DNA of 64,000 nt from Kribbella steppae (GCF_004342025.1 NZ_SLWN01000007.1:339709-403708), one strand, 5' to 3'. Counted from the first letter of the stretch, positions 8,307 through 16,872 are shown. Notes: a model not told the origin generated them from the sequence alone. Numbers and translations: made by a program.

Positions 8307-8965
8307 CAGACGCCGCTCCGCAGTACCGACACCACGCGTCGTACCTCCTCGATCGAACCGGCCTGGATCAGCTCCGCACCCAGCGCACCCGCACACCGCC
8401 CGGCGTTGTCCCGCACGGGTACGGCGACCATCCGCGGCAGCGACGCCACCGGACGCGAGTTGTGCGCGAAGCCGCTCAGCCGGACGCGCTGCAACGTGTC
8501 GAGCAGGTCAGGCGTGCCGGTCACCTCGCCAGCCGGCAGGGCCGACAGATACGCACGGCCGAGTGCGCTGCGGCGCAGCGAAACCGCATGCCCCGGCTGG
8601 ACCGGGTCGCCCAGCGAGACGCCGGCTCCGGCAACAGCCGCGACCTGAAGCACGGTCCCCGCGGTCTTCGGCAGCGGCTTCGCCAGGACGACGAGCCGGC
8701 CGAGCCGATCACCCAGGTCGGTCAGCGACTGCTCCGGCCCGGCTCGACGCTGCGCTGTTCGACGCAGTGCGGCCAGGCCGTCCTGCGCCGTGTAGCGATG
8801 GTCATCGACCCGGTTGGCCAGGCCGTGCTCGCAGAACGTCGCGAGGATGCGATGCACGGTGCTCTTGTGCAGGCCGACGCTGACGGCCAGCTCGGTCACG
8901 CCGTACGCCCGGTCTTCGCGGTTCAGCTCGGCGAGCACGGTTAAGGCGCGGCTCAGCGACTGCAT
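8306..8965 (-). CDS. IclR-family transcriptional regulator
   Basis: A 219-residue regulator with an N-terminal winged helix (LSRALTVLAELNREDRAYGV..., recognition region VGLHKSTVHRILATF) and a shorter, diverged effector domain. Full IclR proteins are about 250 residues, so the ligand domain is somewhat reduced. It is the first gene of the peptide-type ABC operon, coupled to the permease by TGATG. This suggests it controls its own operon in response to the imported compound or a product of the two phosphatases. The divergent spacer upstream carries AACGTTA-type dyads, but these resemble LacI rather than IclR sites. Confidence 0.85.
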   Translation of the reverse strand: MQSLSRALTVLAELNREDRAYGVTELAVSVGLHKSTVHRILATFCEHGLANRVDDHRYTAQDGLAALRRTAQRRAGPEQSLTDLGDRLGRLVVLAKPLPKTAGTVLQVAAVAGAGVSLGDPVQPGHAVSLRRSALGRAYLSALPAGEVTGTPDLLDTLQRVRLSGFAHNSRPVASLPRMVAVPVRDNAGRCAGALGAELIQAGSIEEVRRVVSVLRSGV

Positions 8966-9000
8966 GGCGACCTCTTTCGAGCGGATGGGAGGTGCGCACC

Positions 9001-9024
9001 GTGAACGTTAACGGTAGCGTTAAT
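9001..9024. promoter_or_regulatory. Operator candidate with TAACG/CGTTA half-sites (IclR-operon side)
   Basis: The segment reads GTGAACGTTAACGG and continues TAGCGTTAAT. It contains TAACG-N4-CGTTA as a perfect inverted repeat overlapping AACGTT. It lies 36 bases upstream of the iclR start. It shares the core GTGAACGTTAACG with a second site 80 bases away, so one protein probably binds both. The LacI regulator encoded about 1.4 kb downstream is the best candidate. Confidence 0.6.
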
Positions 9025-9103
9025 GCACCGTAGAAGCGTGATATTTGAGTGTCAATAGACCAGCGTTGCTCAGGGCGAAACGGCTGATTGACGGCCAATT
9101 CCC

Positions 9104-9120
9104 GTGAACGTTAACGTCAC
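9104..9120. promoter_or_regulatory. Operator candidate GTGAACGTTAACGTCAC
   Basis: Near-perfect palindrome ending about 36 bases before the GTG of the rightward gene. The central CG with flanking AA/TT is typical of LacI-family operators. The core repeats in the site at 9001-9024. Confidence 0.65.
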
Positions 9121-9155
9121 CAACCATCCACCTGATCCGCCCTGGGAGGCTTTGC

Positions 9156-10100
9156 GTGACGACATCCGATGTGCGCGCCGCGCTGCTGGCCGCCGATCCG
9201 CGTCTGTCCAAGTTCTCGCCGCTGCCACGCATCCTGGCGTTCGACGAGTTCGACAGCGGGACGCACGGCTGGTGCGAGTTGCTCGGCAACTACAACGGCC
9301 GCGGCGACCTCAGCACAGTCGACGACCACATGCGCGACTTCCGGCCGCCACAGCTGTCGGCCTGCAACTTCTTCGACATCGGCACCCACGGTGCCCTCAG
9401 CGGTACCTATGCGCTCAAACTCGCCACCCGGCCGTACAAGGGCCACACCGCGGTGGCCATCCGCCGGCTCACGATGAGCGGCCGCGGCCTCGTGCAACTG
9501 GAGACCTACTTCGCGTTCAAGTCCGAGGCGACACTGGGCGGCGGCGCGGAGCTGGACAACTTCGGCGACGTGCAGTGGGACGGCAACACCCACCCGTCCG
9601 AGGCGCAGTTCGGCGCGTTCACCGTCGCCACCGACCTGTGTGGTGACGGCGGCCTGCGGTACCACACAGTCGCGCGGTACCAGAACACCGATCTGGACAA
9701 CCGTTTCACCCGGCGCTGGATGGCCCCGACCGTGCCCGAGCCGACCCCGCGCGAGCATTTCGAGGGCAAGGTCAAACTCGAGTACGCCGCCGACTTCACC
9801 GCACCGAACCCCGAGGACTGGCAGGCCTTCGGCGAACCGCAGGAGCTCTGCTACAACGAGGTCCCGACCAAGGTGAACTGGCACTACCTGCGCTGGCTGG
9901 TCGACACCGACGCGCGCAAGAACGTCGAGCTCCAGGTCAACGACCGGGTGATGGACATGCGCGACGTACCGGTTCCGCCGTACGAGGAACGCTACGAGAC
10001 GCTGGAGAACTTGCTGAACTTCTACTTCTCCGTGCGCACCCACTCCTCGGTGCGGAACTTCCTCTTCCTCGACTCCGTCCTCATCTCGGTTGATTGGTAG
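9156..10100 (+). CDS. Conserved protein of unknown function (possibly DUF6772)
   Basis: A 314-residue soluble protein with no signal peptide or membrane segment. The opening PRILAFDEFDSGTHGWCELL and the many aromatic and beta-prone stretches recall a jelly-roll or lectin-like fold. I associate this opening with DUF6772, from memory only. GTG is the start: GGGAGG lies 7 bases upstream and no better codon exists. It is followed after 4 bases by a 105-residue protein and then a LacI regulator, so it is probably LacI-controlled carbohydrate or polyol metabolism. It faces the IclR operon across a 190-base divergent spacer with two operator candidates. Confidence 0.75.
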   Translation: MTTSDVRAALLAADPRLSKFSPLPRILAFDEFDSGTHGWCELLGNYNGRGDLSTVDDHMRDFRPPQLSACNFFDIGTHGALSGTYALKLATRPYKGHTAVAIRRLTMSGRGLVQLETYFAFKSEATLGGGAELDNFGDVQWDGNTHPSEAQFGAFTVATDLCGDGGLRYHTVARYQNTDLDNRFTRRWMAPTVPEPTPREHFEGKVKLEYAADFTAPNPEDWQAFGEPQELCYNEVPTKVNWHYLRWLVDTDARKNVELQVNDRVMDMRDVPVPPYEERYETLENLLNFYFSVRTHSSVRNFLFLDSVLISVDW

Positions 10101-10104
10101 GCCC

Positions 10105-10422
10105 ATGCGACAGTCCATGACCGCGGTGCTGGAACGCGACACCACGTTCGACGCCCGCTTCGCCACCGAGCCGTACGAGGTCGCCTGGGCCGGTGAGGCA
10201 CGCTGGTTCGTCCAGCACGTCGGCGGCGACGGTACGGCCACCTACATCACCCAGGTCTCCCCCGACGGCATCACCTGGTGCGACCTCGACGACGTCGAGC
10301 ACGTCGCCGAGCCGGGCAAGCTGATCAGCTGGCCGGTCGCCGGGTTCGGGCACTGGCTCCGGCTGCGCGCTAAGGTCGACGGCTCGGTCCAGGTGCGGAT
10401 CCACCTGGCTGTGAAGGCTTAA
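10105..10422 (+). CDS. Small protein of unknown function
   Basis: A 105-residue acidic protein, rich in Trp and Val and predicted mostly beta, with no signal peptide. I do not recognise the family. The pattern WAGEARWFVQHVGGDGTATYITQVSPDG..W resembles a single beta-sandwich module. It starts 4 bases after the upstream stop with GGTAGG as a weak ribosome-binding site, so it is translated with the 314-residue protein. An internal ATG four codons in is an alternative start. Confidence 0.65.
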   Translation: MRQSMTAVLERDTTFDARFATEPYEVAWAGEARWFVQHVGGDGTATYITQVSPDGITWCDLDDVEHVAEPGKLISWPVAGFGHWLRLRAKVDGSVQVRIHLAVKA

Positions 10423-10442
10423 ACTGCCCTAGGGGGTTCGAG

Positions 10443-11537
10443 ATGACAGAGGCGCGGCGCGCGACGTTGCGCGACATCGCGACGGCGCTCGGGCTGTCGG
10501 TGAACACGGTGTCGCGGGCGCTCGGCGACAAGGACAGTGTGAGTCCGAAGACGCGCGCGGCCGTGCAGGCCGAGGCGGCCCGGATCGGCTACGTGCCGAA
10601 CACGCTGGCGCGGTCGCTCGTGCTCGGCTCGGCGATGACGCTGGGCCTCGTCATCACCAACCCCTCCAACCCGTTCTATGCGCAGCTGATCAGCAGCATC
10701 GAGCTCCGGGTCCGCGCCCAGGGGTACTCGCTGCTGCTGCTCGTCACCGACGAGAGCGCGGAGAACGAGCAGCGCGCCACCGAGGCGTTGCTGCGGTCCG
10801 CGGTGGACGGCGCCGTGGTCGTACCGGTGCAAGCCGAGTGGGACCACTGGCGCCGGGTCCGCGACGCCGGCATCCCGCTGGTGTTCGTCAACCGTGACGT
10901 GCCCGAACTCGACTGCGACATGGTCGGGGTCGACAACGAACGCGGCAGCTACGAGGCGACCAGCCACCTGATCGCCGGCGGCGCGCGGCGTCTACTCGTG
11001 CTCGAAGAGGACCTGCCGATCACGACCACGGCCGACCGTGTGGCCGGCTTCCGCCGCGCGATGTCGGACGCCGGCCTGAAAGTCTCCGACGACTCCATCC
11101 GCGCCGTACCGACGAAACGCTACGACTCGCTCGCGCTGCCGTGGCAGCCGGAGGAGGCGTACCGGTTCGCCCGGACGCTGGTGAGCGAGGGCAACCATCC
11201 CGACGGGATCGTGACCGGGAACGACTACTTCGCCCTGGGGCTCCTGCGCGTGCTGGCCGAGCTCGGGCTCGAGGTTCCGGGTGATGTCGCGGTCACCGGG
11301 TACGGCGATCATCCGTACGCCGGCTACCTGCAGACACCACTCACCACGGTCCGGCTCCCAGCTGCCGAGGTCGGCACGACGGCTGTCGATCTCCTGCTCC
11401 AACGACTCCGGAGCACCGTGACCGAGCGTCCCCGGAAGACGTTGATCCGCCCGGAGCTTGTGGTCCGGGCGTCGAGCCGGACCGCCAGGCCATCACAATC
11501 AGCGGCTGCCGGGCGAGCTGAGCGTGGCGGCGGGTGA
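10443..11537 (+). CDS. LacI-family transcriptional regulator
   Basis: A 364-residue repressor-type protein. The N-terminal helix-turn-helix (TLRDIATALGLSVNTVSRAL, hinge YVPNTLARSLVLG) is followed by a periplasmic-binding-protein-like ligand domain (LGLVITNPSNPFYAQLISSIE, the DGAVVVPVQAEW and FVNRDVPE regions, and C-terminal AVTGYGDHPYAGYLQTPLTTVRLP). It sits 20 bases after the small protein, in one operon with the gene pair it likely regulates through the AACGTTA dyads. The last 20 or so residues (Arg/Ala/Gly-rich) are encoded inside the 93-bp repeat, so the C-terminus was extended or replaced by that element. Confidence 0.93.
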   Translation: MTEARRATLRDIATALGLSVNTVSRALGDKDSVSPKTRAAVQAEAARIGYVPNTLARSLVLGSAMTLGLVITNPSNPFYAQLISSIELRVRAQGYSLLLLVTDESAENEQRATEALLRSAVDGAVVVPVQAEWDHWRRVRDAGIPLVFVNRDVPELDCDMVGVDNERGSYEATSHLIAGGARRLLVLEEDLPITTTADRVAGFRRAMSDAGLKVSDDSIRAVPTKRYDSLALPWQPEEAYRFARTLVSEGNHPDGIVTGNDYFALGLLRVLAELGLEVPGDVAVTGYGDHPYAGYLQTPLTTVRLPAAEVGTTAVDLLLQRLRSTVTERPRKTLIRPELVVRASSRTARPSQSAAAGRAERGGG

Positions 11538-11568
11538 TACCGGCCAAGTGTGATGGCCTGGCGGTCCG
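11478..11568. repeat. Palindromic repeat, copy 2 (shared terminator of convergent genes)
   Basis: Arms of 20 bases (11478-11497 and 11549-11568) are perfect inverse complements and share the sequence CGGACCGCCAGGCC with copy 1. The left arm lies inside the last codons of the LacI gene, and the right arm ends 2 bases before the stop of the convergent CoA-transferase gene. The inner sequence differs from copy 1. This placement suits a bidirectional transcription terminator. Confidence 0.85.
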
Positions 11569-11569
11569 C

Positions 11570-12715
11570 CTACTCCTCCAACCACGCCCGCACCGACTCG
11601 TTGTGCTCGCCCAGACGCGGCGGTGCCAGGTTGGTCTCGCGCGCACCGGCGTACGGCTGATCGTCGAAGCGCAGCGGCGGACCGGGCAGCTGGATCGTGC
11701 CGAGTGTCGGGTGCTCGACGTCGATCAGGAGTCCCTGGGACAGCGTCTGCTCCCACTCGTAGACCTGCTGGAAGTCACGCACCTTCCCGGCCGGAATCCC
11801 CTTCTCCGCAAGCCTTTCCAGCCACACATCAGCCTTGTGATCCGCAAACGCGGCCTCTATGGCTGCCGTTAAGGCCGACCGATGCGCCACCCGGGCCGAG
11901 TTGACCGCGAACCGTTCGTCGGCCGGGTCCAGCCCCACGATCGGCGCGAAGGTCCGCCACTGGCCTTCACTCCCGACCGCGACCTGCACGATGTCGTCCT
12001 GCGTCCGGTACAGCCCGTACGGCGCGATCTGCGCATGGTGGTTGCCGACGCGCTCGGGCAACTCACCTGCGACCGTCCACTTCGTCCCATGGAACGCGTG
12101 CACGCCGACCACCGACGCCAGCAGACTCGTCCGCACGACGCGGCCCTTCCCGGTGATCGATCGCTCATGCAGAGCAGCCACCGCTCCGTAAGCGCCATAC
12201 ATCCCGGCCAGCAGATCGGCGATCGGTACGCCGACCTTCGTCGGCTCGACCGCGCCGGTGATGCTCATCAGACCGCCCTCGCCCTGCGCGATCTGGTCGT
12301 ACCCGGCCCGTCCGCCGTCCGGCCCGTCGTGCCCGAATCCGGTGATCGACAGGATGACGAGACCTGGGTTGAGCTCGTGCAGCCGCTCGGTGGAGAACCC
12401 GAGCCGGTCCAGCACACCGGGCCGGAAGTTCTCGATCAGCACGTCCGCCCGTCGTACCAGCTTGGTCAGGAACTCCTTGCCGTCCGCCGACTTCAGATCG
12501 GCCGTCACCGACTCCTTGTTCCGGTTGGCCGACAGGTAGTACGTCGACTCGCCCTCGACGAACGGCGGCCCCCAGCCCCGGCTGTCGTCGCCGCCCTCGG
12601 GTGTCTCCACCTTGATCACCCGCGCGCCGAGATCCCCCAGCATCATCGCGGCATGGGGACCGGCCAGCGCCCTGGTCAGGTCGACGACAACAACATCCGA
12701 CAGCAGATTCTGCAC
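11570..12715 (-). CDS. CaiB/BaiF-type (family III) CoA-transferase
   Basis: Moves CoA between a carboxylate donor and acceptor through an aspartyl-CoA intermediate. The 381 residues match the family length. Hallmarks include VVVDLTRALAGPHAAMMLGDLGARVIKVE at the start, YYLSANRNKESV, VLIENFRPGVLDRLG, and GYDQIAQGEGGLMSITG, in which the Asp (about residue 140) is the predicted nucleophile. No partner gene adjoins it. The substrate is unknown. A short spacer separates it from the divergent CHRD gene. Confidence 0.93.
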   Translation of the reverse strand: MQNLLSDVVVVDLTRALAGPHAAMMLGDLGARVIKVETPEGGDDSRGWGPPFVEGESTYYLSANRNKESVTADLKSADGKEFLTKLVRRADVLIENFRPGVLDRLGFSTERLHELNPGLVILSITGFGHDGPDGGRAGYDQIAQGEGGLMSITGAVEPTKVGVPIADLLAGMYGAYGAVAALHERSITGKGRVVRTSLLASVVGVHAFHGTKWTVAGELPERVGNHHAQIAPYGLYRTQDDIVQVAVGSEGQWRTFAPIVGLDPADERFAVNSARVAHRSALTAAIEAAFADHKADVWLERLAEKGIPAGKVRDFQQVYEWEQTLSQGLLIDVEHPTLGTIQLPGPPLRFDDQPYAGARETNLAPPRLGEHNESVRAWLEE

Positions 12716-12850
12716 CCCGTCACCCTAGGCGAGATCCACCATCCCAGCCGTGACGTGATTCTCACGCAGGTGCTCAACACTGGCTTCGCGAGGCGGGTGG
12801 GCGGACAAAGCGACCTGGAACAGCTGAACCAATCCGGGCTGTCATACGTG

Positions 12851-12861
12851 TCACTAAGTGA
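12851..12861. promoter_or_regulatory. Short perfect palindrome TCACTAAGTGA
   Basis: TCACT-A-AGTGA lies 29 bases before the CHRD gene start and inside the CoA-transferase/CHRD divergent spacer. It is a possible operator or sigma-factor related site. Length and position are the only evidence. Confidence 0.35.
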
Positions 12862-12890
12862 GGATCGACCTCACGGCTAGGAGGCGAATC

Positions 12891-13304
12891 ATGTCAGCAC
12901 GTACCAGCATGGCCGCAGCAGCCACCATTCTCGCAACGACCGCGTTCGGCTTGCCGGCCGCGACCGCGGCGCCCGCCATCCCGTTGAACGGCGGCCAGGA
13001 GGCCGCGGCCGCCGATCCGGACGGCCACGGGTTCTTCACCTACACACTCGAAGGCACCATGTTCTGCTGGACCCTCAGCTGGCAGGACATCGAGAGCCCG
13101 ACGGCCGCCCACGTCCACGTCGGCCCCCGCAACGTCGCCGGACCGGTCGTCATCCCGTTGTCCGTGGCCGCAAACCCGGGATCCGGGTGCACCACCATCT
13201 CCGCCGAGCTCGCGGCCGGAATCAGCGCGGACCCGGGCGACTACTACGTCAACGTGCACAACGCGACGTTCCAGGCCGGCGCCATCCGCGGTCAGCTGAA
13301 GTAG
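12891..13304 (+). CDS. Secreted CHRD-domain protein
   Basis: A 137-residue exported protein: a Sec signal peptide (about residues 1-28, cleaved near ATAAPA) followed by one CHRD domain. The domain shows the usual AHVHVGPRNVAGPVVIPL, then ISAELAAGISADPGDYYVNVHN and GAIRGQL. CHRD domains occur in many secreted bacterial proteins, and their function is unclear. The ATG is supported by AGGAGG 6 bases upstream, which rejects an upstream GTG 11 codons earlier. It converges on a lipoprotein gene with only 8 bases between stops. Confidence 0.9.
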   Translation: MSARTSMAAAATILATTAFGLPAATAAPAIPLNGGQEAAAADPDGHGFFTYTLEGTMFCWTLSWQDIESPTAAHVHVGPRNVAGPVVIPLSVAANPGSGCTTISAELAAGISADPGDYYVNVHNATFQAGAIRGQLK

Positions 13305-13312
13305 GCGGTAGG

Positions 13313-13978
13313 TCAGCCGCCCTGCCGGCGGCGGGTGGCCTTGATGGTCAGGTCGTACGTCGCCTCGACGGAGAAGTCGCCGTGGCGTCCTTTGAGCACC
13401 AGCAGCTGCCGACCGGGGGAGAACGGCCCGGCACTGAACCAGATCCCGCAGCCGAACACCTCGTTCCGGCCCGCTGGGAAGCCGGCCGGATTCCCCCGCT
13501 CGGCGACGAACTCGAACCGCGCGGTGTCGACCGCCGTCACCTCTGGTGACGCGTCGGTCGACACCGTCCCTTCGGCAGCGGCGACGAACCCGTCGCAGTC
13601 GTCCGCGTCGGTCGAGGCCAGGTTGATCAGCGGTCCCGCGATCGGCACACCGGCCGGGACCGTGCAGCGCCGACGGACTGTCCCGCTGAAGGTCCCGGCC
13701 ACGAGCCAGACGCCGTCGGGTTGCCCCTTCGCGCACTGCTCGCCGGTCGGGTCCACTACCGGGTTGATCTCCTCACGCGACGTCGCCCAAGTCCACCACG
13801 TCGCCTGGAATCTGGCCGACCGAACGTCGACACCCGCGCCCGATGACGGCGGCACATGAGTCGACGAGGCTGTCGAAGGCACCGGCTCGCCGGTGCTTGG
13901 CGGCGTTTGCTCCTCAGCGGCGCAACCGAGCAGCGTCAGGGCAAGAGCCAGCATCACGATCGTCGTCCGCTTGAGCAC
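13313..13978 (-). CDS. Putative lipoprotein of unknown function
   Basis: A 221-residue protein with a lipoprotein signal (hydrophobic run, lipobox L-L-G-C, Cys19), then a Thr/Ser/Pro-rich linker of about 30 residues and a globular domain with four Cys that could form two disulfides (EQCAKG, RRRCTV, DDCDGF, FGCGIW). I do not recognise the domain. It is probably an outer-face protein tethered to the membrane. It stands alone, convergent with the CHRD gene. Confidence 0.75.
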   Translation of the reverse strand: MLKRTTIVMLALALTLLGCAAEEQTPPSTGEPVPSTASSTHVPPSSGAGVDVRSARFQATWWTWATSREEINPVVDPTGEQCAKGQPDGVWLVAGTFSGTVRRRCTVPAGVPIAGPLINLASTDADDCDGFVAAAEGTVSTDASPEVTAVDTARFEFVAERGNPAGFPAGRNEVFGCGIWFSAGPFSPGRQLLVLKGRHGDFSVEATYDLTIKATRRRQGG

Positions 13979-14008
13979 AGCGCAGACTAACGCGACGCCG
14001 GACCGCTT

Positions 14009-14950
14009 CTAGCCGCGGACCTTGCGGGCCAGAGAGGCGAGGCGGTGGGTCACGTCTCGGGGGCGTTCCTGCATGAGCATGTGGCCGGCGCCCGGGTACA
14101 TCCAGAGGCGGGCGCTGGGGAGTTCGGCCGCCATGCGGTTGGCGTGCCGGGGTGGGAGGAGGCGGTCGCGGGTGCCGTGCATGATCTCGACCGGGAGTTG
14201 GTCGAGGACCTTCAGCGCGTGACCGCGATCGTGCTGCAGGATCGCCTCGAAGAAGCCGCCGTACGACGGGCCCGGTACGACCGCGAGGTCTTCCAGGAAG
14301 AGATCCACCTCGGCGGGATCCACCTTCTTCCCGAACACCGCCTGGCGTAGCGCCGGCCGCTGCAGACGGGCAGCTGCCAGCCCTAGTCCCCGCCGGCCTC
14401 TAAGTGCAACGCGCTGGGCTTTGCGCTCGATCCGCGCCCCCACGAGGTTCACCGCGCGCGGCGCGAAGGCCGCCGCCGCGGAGTCGAACCGGTTGGGGAT
14501 CCCGAAGGCTCCCGAGCTGGCCTGGCCGGACGTCGTACTGACCAAGGCCGCGGCGGCGATCCGGGAGCCGAACAGCTCCGGCCGCTCGTCGGCGAGCGCC
14601 ATCAACGTCATCCCGCCCATCGAATGACCGGCGTACACGATCGGACCGTCACCGCCCACCGCGTCCAGCACCGTGGCCAGGTCGTCCGCCAACTGCTCGA
14701 TCCGCTGCGATCCCGACGGCCCGGCGCCCGACCGGCCGTGACCGCGGTGGTCGTAGGTGACGATGCGTACGGCGTCCTCGCCGAGGATCCGTGGCAGACC
14801 TTCGACCTGGTTGTGCCACGACCGCGTCGAACACGTCCACCCGTGCACGAGCAGCACCGTCACGGGCGCGTCGTCAGGCCCAACGGTCTCCACATTCAGA
14901 CGTACACCATCGGTCGTGGTCACATCCGACCGCCCCGCCTGGATCGTCAC
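14009..14950 (-). CDS. Alpha/beta-hydrolase fold protein
   Basis: A 313-residue serine hydrolase. The oxyanion region VLLVHGWTCSTRSW is followed by YDHRGHGRSG, the nucleophile elbow AGHSMGG (Ser about 110), the acid IMHGTRDRLLPP, and the His in YPGAGHMLMQERP. A helical cap lies between residues 140 and 230. Its start overlaps the stop of the upstream membrane-protein gene (ATGA), so both are made together. The substrate is unknown. Esterase or lactonase are both possible. Confidence 0.9.
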   Translation of the reverse strand: MTIQAGRSDVTTTDGVRLNVETVGPDDAPVTVLLVHGWTCSTRSWHNQVEGLPRILGEDAVRIVTYDHRGHGRSGAGPSGSQRIEQLADDLATVLDAVGGDGPIVYAGHSMGGMTLMALADERPELFGSRIAAAALVSTTSGQASSGAFGIPNRFDSAAAAFAPRAVNLVGARIERKAQRVALRGRRGLGLAAARLQRPALRQAVFGKKVDPAEVDLFLEDLAVVPGPSYGGFFEAILQHDRGHALKVLDQLPVEIMHGTRDRLLPPRHANRMAAELPSARLWMYPGAGHMLMQERPRDVTHRLASLARKVRG

Positions 14951-16770
14951 GCAGTCTCCCGTTCACGCTCGCCGGCCTCCAGGTGGGCGGCACGCAGGCG
15001 CCCACCGCGGGCACCGCGTCCGACCAGCCAGGCGATCCCGGCGATCTCCAGTAGGCCGACCACGCCGAGCAGGGCGTAGCCGCCGTTCCACATCCATCGT
15101 GGCACGTCCGTCCGCTCCTCGCGCCGCAGCACCTGCTGTTCGTCGATGAACTCGACCGTCTGGCCGTCCGACACCTGTACGGCCGGCTTCTCGATCGCGG
15201 CGTCCTCCGGGGCGTACACCCACATCGACACCAGGTCCCGCTGCCCAGTGTGCAGCCGGATCATCGACTTCCACTTGCCGAACATCGGCAACGCGTCCGC
15301 CGACCGATAGGTGCCGTCAGCAACCTTGACCATCCGGTGGGTCAGGAACCCGCCGCCCTGCCAACTCATCGCCTCGAACCACCGCGCGCCCTCGGCCGCA
15401 TCGTCCGGCTGCAGCTTGACCGTCACGTACGCAGTCGGCTCGGCCCCTGTGGCCACCCGCTCCAACGACACCGTCGCGGACACACCCGCCTCAGCCGACC
15501 GCGGCACACAGAAGAACACAGTCCCGAGGACGACGGCCAGTCCGACGGCTCCGAGTTGATGCGTTCGACGGACCGCTACCGGACGCACGTGCCGGATGCC
15601 TATGGCCCATTCCTCACCGGCGACCTCGGCGTACCGGGTGGCGAGCCAGGCACCGACCATCCCGGCTCCGATCCCGGTCACGACGCCGTACCCGAGAGCC
15701 GACGGGAGCATCGACGACGGCCACGGGATCGGCATCCAGACCTGGCTCCAGGCGTACTCCGCGACCACCCCGACGGTACCGATCAGCGCGCCGGCGACGA
15801 TGCCGAGGCGGAAGCGGTTCTTGTTGCCCAGGGCAAGTGCGACAGCCTCGACCAGGACCGCCTCGACGATCAGCAGCGGGAAATGGCCGAGGATCCCACC
15901 GAGCGGCTGGTCCACCGCCCAGGCGATCCCTCCGCGGATGACGAGGTAGACGGTCAGCGCGGCGAACGTCGTCCCCGGCCCACGCCGGGCGCGTAGGACG
16001 GTGAAGGCCAGCGCGGCGCCGAACGCGATCAGGATCGGGTGCAGGACCAGCGGGAACTGCGGTACGCCGTAGTTGAACTCGGTGCTGAACAGGTCCCACG
16101 CGATCAGCAACGCGCCGACCGCGACGATCTCCTGGAAGAGGCGGCGCTTGTTGATGCCGAGGAGTTGCTCCACCTCGGCGAGCGCCAGCAATCGCGCGAA
16201 GATCGAGAACACCACACCGCCGATCATCAGCAGGTGGGTCGGACCCCACAGCGTGACGTCCTCACCGAAGAGTCGGTGCCACACGTCGTCCAGCGGGAAG
16301 CCGACGAGCGCGAACGTGCCGCAGACCGTGACGAGCGCGGCGCTGCACGGGATCCGCCAACCTTTCGTCAGCCTGATCGTGCGGGCGGGAAGCGGCTTGC
16401 GGGCGAGCGCGATCGGCAGGACGCCGGACACGATCACACCGAGGATGCCGAAGAAGATCGGGTAGTGCGCCGGCGTCCCGAACGGGCCGGTGTCACGGCC
16501 GCGGGCGATGTGCACCGCGATGTCCCACCAGACGCCGAAGGCGCAGGCCAGCAGAGAGACCGCGTGCAGGTACGGCGTCAGCGCGGCCCATCGGGGGACT
16601 CCGTCCAGTCTCCCGATGGTGTCCGCAAGCCGTCCTACCAGCGTGACGCGCCCGGTCCGTTCCCGCCACAGGAGCACGGCGAGTGCGACGTACAGCAGCG
16701 TGACGAGCCCGGTGACGATCGCGATCTGGTCGAACGTCGCCGTACCGGTGGTTGCCAACGGAACCGCCAT
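14947..16770 (-). CDS. Multi-pass membrane protein with extracytoplasmic C-terminal domain, function unknown
   Basis: About 607 residues from the chosen ATG (AAGGAG lies about 9 bases upstream; a start 19 codons earlier is possible). The first 400 residues hold roughly 11 or 12 hydrophobic segments. Next comes a beta-rich extracytoplasmic region with sequence such as DGTYRSADALPMFGKWKSMIRLHTG, reminiscent of FixH/YtkA-like copper-related domains, then a final membrane helix and a basic tail. It is translated with the hydrolase below and faces a MerR regulator across a dyad-bearing spacer. The YtkA link is from pattern only. Confidence 0.75.
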   Translation of the reverse strand: MAVPLATTGTATFDQIAIVTGLVTLLYVALAVLLWRERTGRVTLVGRLADTIGRLDGVPRWAALTPYLHAVSLLACAFGVWWDIAVHIARGRDTGPFGTPAHYPIFFGILGVIVSGVLPIALARKPLPARTIRLTKGWRIPCSAALVTVCGTFALVGFPLDDVWHRLFGEDVTLWGPTHLLMIGGVVFSIFARLLALAEVEQLLGINKRRLFQEIVAVGALLIAWDLFSTEFNYGVPQFPLVLHPILIAFGAALAFTVLRARRGPGTTFAALTVYLVIRGGIAWAVDQPLGGILGHFPLLIVEAVLVEAVALALGNKNRFRLGIVAGALIGTVGVVAEYAWSQVWMPIPWPSSMLPSALGYGVVTGIGAGMVGAWLATRYAEVAGEEWAIGIRHVRPVAVRRTHQLGAVGLAVVLGTVFFCVPRSAEAGVSATVSLERVATGAEPTAYVTVKLQPDDAAEGARWFEAMSWQGGGFLTHRMVKVADGTYRSADALPMFGKWKSMIRLHTGQRDLVSMWVYAPEDAAIEKPAVQVSDGQTVEFIDEQQVLRREERTDVPRWMWNGGYALLGVVGLLEIAGIAWLVGRGARGGRLRAAHLEAGERERETA

Positions 16771-16853
16771 CGGGGGTGCTCCTTCGCGACCTTGTATTCG
16801 GGCTCTGTGTTCAGGCTCTGTGTTCACGACGGCACGCTTGCGCCATGGCTGAT

Positions 16854-16872
16854 GTTACATTCTCTATGTAAC
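16854..16872. promoter_or_regulatory. MerR operator candidate GTTACATTCTCTATGTAAC
   Basis: Perfect 7-base inverted repeat (GTTACAT/ATGTAAC) with a 5-base spacer, between the divergent membrane-protein and MerR genes, ending 24 bases before the MerR start. Its form and place fit a MerR-family binding site acting on both promoters. The half-site GTTACATT recurs upstream of the membrane gene at 25.9 kb. Confidence 0.7.
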
